Shown here: one piece after another, positions 24,742 to 32,280 of the stretch
Position numbering within the stretch: the first letter of the stretch is position 1
Layout: every line of letters starts with the position of its first letter
Source: Kocuria dechangensis
GTDB lineage: Bacteria; Actinomycetota; Actinomycetes; Actinomycetales; Micrococcaceae
Direction of reading: 5' to 3'
Length of the DNA stretch: 64,000 nucleotides
Assembly: GCF_014636775.1 (NCBI RefSeq)
Contig: NZ_BMEQ01000005.1
Coordinates: 62,001 to 126,000 of the forward strand
The notes under the pieces: generated by a model
Databases searched by the model: none
Seen by the model: only the letters and a program-made list of their open reading frames with translations
Told to the model about the DNA's origin: nothing
Translations under genes and position numbers: made by a program

Positions 24742-26238
24742 TCAGACGCGGGAGAGATCCGCGTCCTCGTAGCGGACCATCTTCGAGCCGGTGACCAGCT
24801 TGTGGCCGAACCACAGGGCCAGGAAGAGGGGCAGGCCGATGTAGGCGGACAGGGCGGCCCGCAGGTCCACGTCCCCGGCGAACGCCTGGTAGTTCTGCCC
24901 GAGGATCACCACGGCGCACAGCACGAGCGCGATCACGGGCCCGAGCGGGAAGAACCGGGCCCGGTAGGGCAGGTCGGCGAGGTCGTGGCCCTGGGCCGTG
25001 TACGCCTTGCGGAACCGGTAGTGGCTCCAGGCGATGCCCATCCACACGATGAACCCGGCGAGCCCGGACGTGCTGACCAGCCAGACGTAGGCGGCGCCGT
25101 CGCCGATGAACGTGGTGAGGAAGCAGGCGGCCCCGACCGTGGTGGTGGCCAGCAGCGCGTTCATGGGCACGCCCCGGCGGTTGACCTTCGCCAGGAAGCG
25201 CGGGGCCTTGCCGCTCTCGGCCAGGGCCCAGAGCATGCGGGTGGAGGCGTAGAGCCCGGAGTTGCCGGCGGAGAGGATCGCAGTGAGGATCACCGCGTTC
25301 ATCACCGAGGCCGCCGCCAGCACTCCGGCGTTCTCGAAGACCAGGGTGAACGGGGAGATCGAGATGTCCTCGACACCGCTGCCCAGGAGGTTCGGGCTGG
25401 TGTGGGGGATCAGGAAGCCGATCACGGCGATCGCGCCCACGTAGAACAGCAGGATGCGCACGAACACGGTGCGGATGGCCTTGGGCACGTTCTTCTCGGG
25501 GTTCTCCGCCTCGCCGGCGGCCACGCCGACCAGCTCGGTGCCCTGGAAGGAGAAGCCGGCCACCATGAAGATCGCCAGGATCCCGGCCCCGCCGCCCACG
25601 AAGGGCGCCTCCCCGTCGGTCCAGTTCCGGAAACCGGGGGACTCCCCGCCGAGGATCCCCACGATCATCAGGATGCCCAGCACCAGGAAGAGCACGATGG
25701 TGACGACCTTCACGAGGGAGAACCAGAACTCGCTCTCGCCGTAGGCGCGGGTGCTCAGGGCGTTGAGCCCGAACAGGATCGCCAGGAACAGCCCGGACCA
25801 GATCCAGGAGGGGGTGTCGGGGAACCAGTAGCGCATGATCAGGGCGGCGGCCACGAGCTCGGCGGCCACGGTGATCGCCCAGTTGTACCAGTAGTTCCAG
25901 CCGATGGCGAAGCCGAAGGACGGGCTGACGAAGCGGGTCGAGTACTCCTCGAACGCGCCGGAGACCGGCAGGTAGGTGGCCATCTCGCCCAGGCTCTGCA
26001 TCAGCAGGAACACCATGAAGCCGATGGCCACGTAGGCCAGCAACGCTCCGCCCGGTCCGGCGGTGGCGATCGTGTTGCCGGAGGCCACGAACAGGCCGGT
26101 GCCGATGGCACCGCCCATCGCGATCATGGTCAGGTGCCGGGGCTTGAGGGTGCGCCGGAGTGCGTCGTGGGTCTCAGGGGCGGACAGTTCGATCTCAGGA
26201 GCGGACAGTGCGGTCCTGGTCGGTGCGACGGTATCCAT
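24742..26238 (-). CDS. lysP: lysine-specific permease LysP-like (APC/AAT family)
   Basis: 498 residues with 12 predicted membrane segments. The run LKPRHLTMIAMGGAIGTGLF, the FGFAIGWNYWYNWAITVA stretch, GFSFQGTELVGVAAGEAENP and LSAGNSGLYASTRML follow E. coli LysP almost word for word (compared from memory), including the GQNYQAF segment near the end. It imports L-lysine by proton symport. ATG at 26238 follows AGGAAAGG. The aldehyde dehydrogenase upstream on the same strand could act in lysine breakdown, but a perfect hairpin separates them. Confidence 0.9.
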   Translation of the reverse strand: MDTVAPTRTALSAPEIELSAPETHDALRRTLKPRHLTMIAMGGAIGTGLFVASGNTIATAGPGGALLAYVAIGFMVFLLMQSLGEMATYLPVSGAFEEYSTRFVSPSFGFAIGWNYWYNWAITVAAELVAAALIMRYWFPDTPSWIWSGLFLAILFGLNALSTRAYGESEFWFSLVKVVTIVLFLVLGILMIVGILGGESPGFRNWTDGEAPFVGGGAGILAIFMVAGFSFQGTELVGVAAGEAENPEKNVPKAIRTVFVRILLFYVGAIAVIGFLIPHTSPNLLGSGVEDISISPFTLVFENAGVLAAASVMNAVILTAILSAGNSGLYASTRMLWALAESGKAPRFLAKVNRRGVPMNALLATTTVGAACFLTTFIGDGAAYVWLVSTSGLAGFIVWMGIAWSHYRFRKAYTAQGHDLADLPYRARFFPLGPVIALVLCAVVILGQNYQAFAGDVDLRAALSAYIGLPLFLALWFGHKLVTGSKMVRYEDADLSRV

Positions 26239-26272
26239 GTGAACCTTTCCTCGGATGTGGCGGGTCTGCACG

Positions 26273-26314
26273 CCAGGAGGAGGCCGGGGGTGCCGTCCCC
26301 CGGCCTCCTCCTGG
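26273..26314 (-). terminator. perfect 18-bp hairpin between the aldehyde dehydrogenase and lysP
   Basis: CCAGGAGGAGGCCGGGGG pairs perfectly with its partner at 26297-26314 around the six-base loop TGCCGT. It lies 85-126 bases past the dehydrogenase stop and 35 bases before the lysP ATG on the same strand. It can end dehydrogenase transcripts or attenuate read-through into lysP. No U run. Confidence 0.75.
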
Positions 26315-26398
26315 GTGTGGAGCATGTGTCTCACGTCACGCCGTCGGGGCGTTCTTCCTCGGCCCGGGCGTGTCGGACGGAGGGGCGGGACGCCCGGC

Positions 26399-27817
26399 TC
26401 AGTCGTTGACGTAGAGCAGGCGCTTGTTGACGAACTCGTCCATGCCCAGCGGGCCGAGCTCGCGGCCGTAGCCGGAGCGCTTGACCCCGCCGAAGGGCAT
26501 TCCCGCTCCCTCGGCCTCGGCGGCGTTGACGTTGGCCATGCCGCACTCGAGCTGCTCGGCGATCCGGCGGGCCCGCTCCGGGTCGGTGCTGAAGACGGCC
26601 CCGCCCAGCCCGTAGGGGGTGTCGTTGGCCAGGGCGAGGGCCTGCTCATCGCTGCTCACGCGGTAGACCACCGCCACGGGCCCGAACAGCTCCTCCCGGA
26701 AGGCCGCCATCTCGGGGGTGATCCCGGTGAGCACCGCCGGGGCCAGGTAGGCCCCGGGCCCCTCGAGCAGGGTCCCGCCGGCGTGCAGGGTGGCCCCGGC
26801 CGCCACGGCCTCGCGGATCTGGGCCGCCAGGCCCTCGGCGGCGGCGCGGGAGGACAGCGGGGCGTAGGTGCCCGGGGCGTCGACGGCGGGATCCCCGGGC
26901 TCGAGGCCGCGGGCCTGGCGGGTGAGCTCGGCGACGAACTCGTCGTAGATGTCCTCCATGACGATCATGCGCTTGTTGGAGTTGCAGGCCTGGCCGGTGT
27001 TGCCCATCCGGGTGGCGAAGGCCGCACGGGCGGCCTCCTTGACGTCGGCGGCGTCGAGCACGACGTAGGGGTCCGACCCGCCCAGCTCCAGGACGACCTT
27101 CTTCAGGTTCCGCCCGGCGATCTCGGCGACGGCCGCCCCGGCCCGCTCGGAACCGGTCAGGGAGACGCCTTCCACGCGCGGGTCGGCGATGATCTGCTCG
27201 ACCTGGTCGTGGGAGACGAAGAGGTTGGTGTAGGCCCCGGCCGGCACCCCGGCGTCGTCCATCAGCTGCTGCAGGGCCAGGGCCGCCCGGGGACAGCTCT
27301 CGGCGTGCTTGAGCACGATCGTGTTGCCGAGCACGAGGTTGGGGGCGGCGAAGCGGGCGACCTGGTAGTAGGGGTAGTTCCAGGGCATGATGCCCAGCAG
27401 CACCCCGACGGGGCGCTTCTGGATCACAGCCCGGCCCCCGGCCGGGGCGGGGATGGGCTGGTCGGCGGCCAGGGCCGGGCCCTGGGCGGCGAAGTAGGCG
27501 AAGATCTCAGCACAGAACTCCACCTCTCCGACGGCCTCGGCCAGGGGCTTGCCCATCTCCTCGGTGATGATCGCCGCCAGCTCCTCGGCCCGCTCGGTGA
27601 ACAGCTCCCCGATCCGGGCGGCCACGGCCGCCCGCTCCTCGAGCGGCACGGTCCGCCATGCACGGTAGGCGGCATCGGCGGTGGCCAGGGCCTCCTCGAC
27701 CTCGGCGCCGGTGGCGGTGGGGAACTCGTCGAGCAGCTCACCGGTGGCGGGATTGACCGAACGGTAGGCGGGACGGCCGGTGACCGGCCGGGTGGGCAGG
27801 GAAGGCACAGCAGTCAC
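26399..27817 (-). CDS. NAD(P)-dependent aldehyde dehydrogenase (succinate/glutarate-semialdehyde type)
   Basis: 472 residues of the ALDH superfamily. Marks: [12 protein letters not shown] at the start, [25 protein letters not shown] with the general-base Glu, and [11 protein letters not shown] with the catalytic Cys. Closest in style to GabD/Sad-like semialdehyde dehydrogenases. Start GTG at 27817 with GAGGAG eight bases upstream; the open frame continues through a hexanucleotide repeat and would add a spurious Pro-rich N-terminus. Its position before lysP suggests glutarate- or succinate-semialdehyde oxidation in lysine catabolism (inference). Confidence 0.9.
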   Translation of the reverse strand: MTAVPSLPTRPVTGRPAYRSVNPATGELLDEFPTATGAEVEEALATADAAYRAWRTVPLEERAAVAARIGELFTERAEELAAIITEEMGKPLAEAVGEVEFCAEIFAYFAAQGPALAADQPIPAPAGGRAVIQKRPVGVLLGIMPWNYPYYQVARFAAPNLVLGNTIVLKHAESCPRAALALQQLMDDAGVPAGAYTNLFVSHDQVEQIIADPRVEGVSLTGSERAGAAVAEIAGRNLKKVVLELGGSDPYVVLDAADVKEAARAAFATRMGNTGQACNSNKRMIVMEDIYDEFVAELTRQARGLEPGDPAVDAPGTYAPLSSRAAAEGLAAQIREAVAAGATLHAGGTLLEGPGAYLAPAVLTGITPEMAAFREELFGPVAVVYRVSSDEQALALANDTPYGLGGAVFSTDPERARRIAEQLECGMANVNAAEAEGAGMPFGGVKRSGYGRELGPLGMDEFVNKRLLYVND

Positions 27818-27830
27818 GGTGATTCTCCTC

Positions 27831-27888
27831 GGTGGAGGTGGAGGTGGAGGTGGAGGTGGATGTGGATGTGGACGGGGACGGGGACGGG
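27831..27888 (-). repeat. hexanucleotide tandem repeat in the leader of the aldehyde dehydrogenase gene
   Basis: On the plus strand five GGTGGA, two TGTGGA and two CGGGGA units follow in register, ending 14 bases upstream of the start codon. The coding strand therefore has a TCCACC/TCCCCG run just upstream of the ribosome site. Being noncoding and so close to the start, copy-number change could alter translation or transcription. Confidence 0.85.
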
Positions 27889-27994
27889 CTCCTGCGGGGA
27901 GCACGGGTGTTCATGAGCCGCTGCGGGCTGGTGTGCAGAAGGCGTGAGTGAGCGCGATCAGCCGATGAGTCCCAGGGCTCTGCCCCGATCCGGC

Positions 27995-29110
27995 TCATCG
28001 GCGTGCACCGGATGACCCCACTGTGGCACGCGAGTTCCAGGCCGTCGGGGAGAGCTCAGAACGAAGGGCTGCCAGGAATGCGTCGACGTCCTCCGCGGTC
28101 GTGTCGAAACTGCACACCCAGCGGACTTCGCCCTTCGAGGCGTCCCAGTCGTAGAACCGGAACCGCTGACGAAGCCGGTCCGCGACACCACCGGGCAGTG
28201 CGGCGAAGACGGCATTCACGTGCGTCTCCTGCGTCAGGGTGACGCCTCGCATCGAACCGTCGGCAAGGCCTGCTTCGATGCCGTCGCGAAGACGCCGGGC
28301 CATGGCATTCGCATGGCCCGCATTGCGCAGGTACAGATCTCCGTCCAGGAGCGCCAGCAGCTGGGCCGAGACGAATCTCATCTTCGACGCGAGCTGCATC
28401 TGGTTCTTGCGCAGATAGACCAGGCCCTGGGACGCGGCGTCGTTGAGGACCACCACGGCCTCGGCGCCGAGGGCCCCGTTCTTGGTGCCGCCCAGGGCGA
28501 GCGCGTCGATGCCGGCGTCGGTGGTGAAGGCGCGCAGGGGGAGCCCCAGGGCGGCCGCCGCATTCGAGAGCCGGGCCCCGTCCATGTAGACGGACATGCC
28601 GTTCGCGTGGGCATGGTCCGTGATGGCGCGGATCTCGTCCGGCGTGTAGAGGGTGCCGAGCTCGGTGGACTGGGTGATGGCGACGACGAGTGGTTGGGCG
28701 CGGTGCTCGTCCCCCCAGCCCCATGCTTCTGCGGCAATCAGTTCGGGCGTGAGCTTGCCGTCCCCCGTGGGTACGGGGAGGAGCTTGATGCCTGCGGACT
28801 TCTCGGGCGCGCCGCCCTCATCGACATGGATGTGAGCCGTGTCCGCACAGATCACTGCGCCCCAGCGCGGGAGCATCGACTGCAGCGCGACGACGTTGGC
28901 ACCCGTGCCGTTGAACATCGGCCACACAGACGCACCGTGGCCGAAGTGCTGCACGATCACTTCTCGAAGACGGGCCGTGTACTCGTCCTCACCGTAGGCG
29001 ATCTGATGACCGCCATTCGCTTCCGCCAGTGCTTCCAGCACTTCCGGGTGCACCCCGGAGTAGTTGTCGGAGGCGAACCCCCGCAGCTCCACGTCATGGA
29101 GTCTCTTCAT
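27995..29110 (-). CDS. threonine-aldolase-like PLP enzyme (beta-eliminating lyase family)
   Basis: 371-residue fold-type I PLP protein. FASDNYSGVHPEVLEAL, AYGEDEYTARLRE, GTGANVVALQS, the Asp of MDGARLSNAAAALGL and the Schiff-base Lys in LGGTKNGALGAEAVV match low-specificity L-threonine aldolases. It would cleave beta-hydroxy amino acids to glycine and an aldehyde. ATG at 29110 (GAGG upstream) is eight bases past the SDR stop; it is last in a three-gene operon with an SDR and a DUF6421-like protein. The true substrate may be a specialised beta-hydroxy amino acid. Confidence 0.88.
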   Translation of the reverse strand: MKRLHDVELRGFASDNYSGVHPEVLEALAEANGGHQIAYGEDEYTARLREVIVQHFGHGASVWPMFNGTGANVVALQSMLPRWGAVICADTAHIHVDEGGAPEKSAGIKLLPVPTGDGKLTPELIAAEAWGWGDEHRAQPLVVAITQSTELGTLYTPDEIRAITDHAHANGMSVYMDGARLSNAAAALGLPLRAFTTDAGIDALALGGTKNGALGAEAVVVLNDAASQGLVYLRKNQMQLASKMRFVSAQLLALLDGDLYLRNAGHANAMARRLRDGIEAGLADGSMRGVTLTQETHVNAVFAALPGGVADRLRQRFRFYDWDASKGEVRWVCSFDTTAEDVDAFLAALRSELSPTAWNSRATVGSSGARR

Positions 29111-29118
29111 GCGGTGCC

Positions 29119-29790
29119 TCACCCTTTCTGCTGGAGTTCGAGGATCGAGTCGTTCAGTTCCGAGGCATCAGAGCCCCACAGCTCCGCGTAGGCGGTCGCG
29201 AGACGGTCCTCCAGGCCGGCCAGGGAGCTCACCCGGAAGATCACGGCCGCGGCGCGCAGCGGTTCGCCGGCTTCGCGGGCGGCCTTCGCGTATCCCTGTG
29301 CCACCGCCCGGGTCCAGGCCTCGGTCGCGGCCTTGACCGCGGCGTAGTTGGCGCCGCCCGCCAGCGGGCGGGCGACTGCGGTCGAGGAGACGACGGCCAG
29401 CCGGCCCGCGGGCGAGGTCCGCACGTCGTCGTCGAAGGCTCGACTCAGGTGCCGCAGCGCGGAGAAAGAGGCCTCCAGCGCACGGTAGTCGTCCTCCGTC
29501 TGCCCGGCGAGCCCGCCGCCGCCGCGCCAGCCGCCGACGAGATGGAGGAGACCGTCGATCGACACACCACGGCTGTGCAGCCTGCGGGAGAGCTCGACCA
29601 CCGCGCGCTCGTCGGAGTGGTCCACGGTTTCCACGTGAGCCCCCAGCGCTGCGAGGGGGGCGAGCTTCTCGGGGCTGCGACCCGTGGCGACGACGCGTGC
29701 CCCGGCCGAGGTCAGGGCACGCGTCGCTGCCAGACCGGACGCGCTGGTTGCGCCTGCGATCAGCACGGTGCGGCCGGTCAGATCGGTCAT
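29119..29790 (-). CDS. short-chain dehydrogenase/reductase
   Basis: 223 residues. Rossmann glycine motif as GATSASGLAATRAL, then HLVGGWRGG, catalytic Ser in VVSSTAVARP and Tyr-x3-Lys as NYAAVKAATEAW. Slightly short for a classical SDR, lacking a long substrate loop after the Lys. Start ATG at 29790, four bases before which the DUF6421-like gene ends. Middle gene of the operon; likely makes or removes a carbonyl on the substrate shared with the aldolase. Confidence 0.88.
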   Translation of the reverse strand: MTDLTGRTVLIAGATSASGLAATRALTSAGARVVATGRSPEKLAPLAALGAHVETVDHSDERAVVELSRRLHSRGVSIDGLLHLVGGWRGGGGLAGQTEDDYRALEASFSALRHLSRAFDDDVRTSPAGRLAVVSSTAVARPLAGGANYAAVKAATEAWTRAVAQGYAKAAREAGEPLRAAAVIFRVSSLAGLEDRLATAYAELWGSDASELNDSILELQQKG

Positions 29791-29793
29791 CGC

Positions 29794-31224
29794 TCAGTCG
29801 TCCTGGGCACGGATGCCGGCAGTGGACTCGATGACGCTCTTCATCTTCTTGTCGAGCGCTTCGAAGAACATCGACAGCGGGAACTCGTCGTCCATCACAC
29901 GGTCCGTGTACCCCCTGGGCGGCCCTGCCAGGACCTCAGGAGGGAGCCCCCGCGCCCACACCGATGCGGGGTTCGGGGTGACGACGGAGGCGATGAGCTC
30001 GTACGCCTTCAACCAATGCGCCGTCTTCGGCCGGTCGATCGACTCCCAGTACAGCTGGTCGATCGCATCGCCGAGCTCGACGACCGCATCTGCGACCCTG
30101 TCCCAGTCGAAGCTGAGCCGGACATCGCGCCACTCCAGCACATGCTTCTGGTGGAGCCAGGCGAACAGCAGCTGCCCGCCCAGCCCGTCGTAGTTGCGGA
30201 CCCGCGAACCGGTGATGGCGAAACGGAAGATCCGGTCGAAGATCACCGCGTACTGCACGAGCTTCCCGTGCAGACGGGTCTGCTCCTCGAGCTCGGTGAG
30301 CTCTTCGCCGGCCGCCGTGCGCGCAGCGAGCGCACGCTCGATCGTGACCGATTCACGGAATGCCGTCAGGTCGCAGCGCAGTTCCTCCAGGGAGTAGAGG
30401 AAGAAGGGCATGCGCTGCTTGATCATGAACGGATCGAACGGCAGATCGCCGCGCATGTGCGTGCGGTCATGAATGATGTCCCACATCACGAAGGTCTTCT
30501 CGGCGAGGTCCTGGTCGGCGAGAAGTGCCGCGGCGTCATCGGGCAGCTGCAGCTTCGTGATGTCGGCGGCGGCGGTGACCACACGGCGGTAGCGTGCCGC
30601 CTCGCGGTCCTGGAAGATGGCACCCCAGGTGAACGGCGGGATCTCCCGCACTGCAACGGTCTCGGGGAACAGCACCGCCGAGTTCGAGTCGTATCCCGGG
30701 GTGAAGTCGATCAGCCGCAGGGACAGGAACAGTTCGTTGCCGTAGTCGCCGGCCTCGAGCGCGGCGATGAACTCGGGCCAGATCGTTTCGACGATCAAAG
30801 CCTCGACGTGCCGGTTCGCCGAGCCGTTCTGGGTGTACATCGGGAGCACGACGAGGTGCCGGATGCCGTCGACGCGGTGCCGTTGAGGCTGGAACTCGAC
30901 GAGGGAGTCAAGAAAGTCCGGCTCCCCGAAGCCGCCGTCCGCCCAGCGCGCGAAGTCGGCCGGCACAGCCGCCAAGTACGCCGAGTCGTGGGGGAACAGC
31001 GGGGCGAGCTCGGCGATCGCCTCCACGATCACCTCCACGCACCGGCGCGCAGCCGGGTGGTCGGAGAGCTCGGGAACCGAACCGTCCTTGACCTGCAGAG
31101 CCTGCAGCTCGGTGGCCGCCGACTTCAGCCGGAGCCAGGCCGGGCTCGTCTCCACGGCGCGGGCGTCCTCGAAGACCTCAGGTTCGCCGATGATGGCCTG
31201 TGCCGTCTGCAGTGACGTGGACAT
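29794..31224 (-). CDS. DUF6421-like protein of unknown function
   Basis: 476 residues, soluble, no signal peptide. I recognise it as DUF6421-like by recall, without a search. Notable stretches: HLVVLPMYTQNGSANRHVEA, LFLSLRLIDFTPGYDSNS, the His/Asp-rich MWDIIHDRTHMRGDLPFDPF (possible metal or catalytic site, near residue 232) and FAWLHQKHVLEWRD. ATG at 31224 with AGGAGGG eight bases upstream. First gene of an operon with an SDR and a threonine-aldolase-like enzyme, divergent from an AsnC regulator. Probably an enzyme, but the reaction cannot be named. Confidence 0.8.
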   Translation of the reverse strand: MSTSLQTAQAIIGEPEVFEDARAVETSPAWLRLKSAATELQALQVKDGSVPELSDHPAARRCVEVIVEAIAELAPLFPHDSAYLAAVPADFARWADGGFGEPDFLDSLVEFQPQRHRVDGIRHLVVLPMYTQNGSANRHVEALIVETIWPEFIAALEAGDYGNELFLSLRLIDFTPGYDSNSAVLFPETVAVREIPPFTWGAIFQDREAARYRRVVTAAADITKLQLPDDAAALLADQDLAEKTFVMWDIIHDRTHMRGDLPFDPFMIKQRMPFFLYSLEELRCDLTAFRESVTIERALAARTAAGEELTELEEQTRLHGKLVQYAVIFDRIFRFAITGSRVRNYDGLGGQLLFAWLHQKHVLEWRDVRLSFDWDRVADAVVELGDAIDQLYWESIDRPKTAHWLKAYELIASVVTPNPASVWARGLPPEVLAGPPRGYTDRVMDDEFPLSMFFEALDKKMKSVIESTAGIRAQDD

Positions 31225-31347
31225 TAAACCCTCCTGTCGAGGAGTCGATGGAAATTTTACGGTGATACCGCTCACACACAGGAACATTCACATGCTTCCA
31301 GGGGGCTGTCAACCCCCTCGGTGCGATCAGCTGGTAGCCTTCCGCCC
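31225..31347 (-). promoter_or_regulatory. divergent promoter/operator between the DUF6421-like operon and its AsnC regulator
   Basis: AT-richer 123 bases. The minus strand has TTGACA (31307-31312) as a possible -35, lying in the loop of an AGGGGG / CCCCCT inverted repeat (31300-31318). Closer to the gene a TAAAAT-like word is at about 31256-31261. The inverted repeat over the -35 site is a candidate AsnC-family operator (inference). Confidence 0.4.
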
Positions 31348-31803
31348 ATGGACGACCCTGTCGACGTGCGACTGGCCACCGAGGTCTCTCAGGACCCGCG
31401 CGCCACCCTCGCCCAGCTGTCCGAACGGATCGGCCTCTCGACCTCGGCCGTGCAGGCACGCCTGCGAAAGCTCGAGAGCAGCGGGGTGATCGTCGGATAC
31501 CAGGCGATCCTCGACCCCGAGGCCATCGGCAAGCCGCTTGCGGCATTCATCGAGATCACACCGCTCGATCCCCGCCAGCCCGACAACGCCCCCGAACTCC
31601 TGCAGCCGCTCACGGCGATCGAGGCCTGCCACTCGGTGGCGGGGGACGCCGCCTACATGCTGTTCGTCAGGGTCGGCTCACCGAAGGAGCTCGAGGCTCT
31701 CGTCAACAACGTCCGCCATACGGCCTCCGTCAACACCCGCACGACAGTGGTGCTGCAGACCTTCTACGAGCATCGGCCGATGCTTCCCGCTGCTGAGGCC
31801 TGA
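31348..31803 (+). CDS. Lrp/AsnC-family regulator of the DUF6421-like operon
   Basis: 151 residues: HTH (VRLATEVSQDPRATLAQLSE, GLSTSAVQARLRKLESSGVI) and RAM domain ending TVVLQTFYEHRPML. The ATG at 31348 is in frame with an upstream GTG at 31321. It diverges from the DUF6421-like operon and is the likely local regulator, sensing an amino acid or related acid, which fits the aldolase-like enzyme. Confidence 0.88.
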   Translation: MDDPVDVRLATEVSQDPRATLAQLSERIGLSTSAVQARLRKLESSGVIVGYQAILDPEAIGKPLAAFIEITPLDPRQPDNAPELLQPLTAIEACHSVAGDAAYMLFVRVGSPKELEALVNNVRHTASVNTRTTVVLQTFYEHRPMLPAAEA

Positions 31804-31851
31804 TGCGCATACGCGCGTGATGCAGTCCGTTCCCGACCGCGAGGAGGGCGT

Positions 31852-32280
31852 GTGAGCGCCGAGACCATGGCCGCGCTGACTCCGCTGCGCGGACTCTGGC
31901 GGACGAGCGGGCACGTGCTGGACGGCTCCGGCCGCCGGACGGCGGAGATCACGGGCACCGACGAGTACGAGCTCATGACCGGCGGGCAGTGGCTGATCCA
32001 CCGGGTCGACGTCCTGGTGGGCGGGGCCCGCACCGTGGCGCTCGAGCTCATCGGCGACCCGGGCGAGGACGGGACGTTCGCCATGCGCGCCTTCGACGGG
32101 AGCGGGGCCTACGACGAGATGCGCCTCTCCGTGGCGGACGGAGGAGTGCTCCACCTGGCGGGCGAGGGGGTGCGGTCGACCCTGCGCGTCGACCGCGACG
32201 CCATGGAGGCGCTGTGGGAGCGCGACGACGGCGTGCGCTGGGTCCCGTGGATGGAGATGCGCTTCGACCGGATCCGCTAG
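31852..32280 (+). CDS. DUF1579-like small protein
   Basis: 142 residues, mostly beta strands. PLRGLWRTSGHVLDGSGR, then TGGQWLIHRVDVLVGG and MRAFDGSGAYDEM resemble DUF1579/lipocalin-like single-domain proteins of unknown role. GTG at 31852 with GAGGAGGG just upstream. The stop overlaps the convergent GH15 gene by four bases. Nothing identifies a ligand. Confidence 0.7.
   Translation: MSAETMAALTPLRGLWRTSGHVLDGSGRRTAEITGTDEYELMTGGQWLIHRVDVLVGGARTVALELIGDPGEDGTFAMRAFDGSGAYDEMRLSVADGGVLHLAGEGVRSTLRVDRDAMEALWERDDGVRWVPWMEMRFDRIR

Noticed and set aside
27818-27904. N-terminal extension of the aldehyde dehydrogenase to 27904
   Set aside because: It would translate the hexanucleotide repeat into a poly-Pro stretch; the GTG at 27817 has a good ribosome site and gives the family's normal start.
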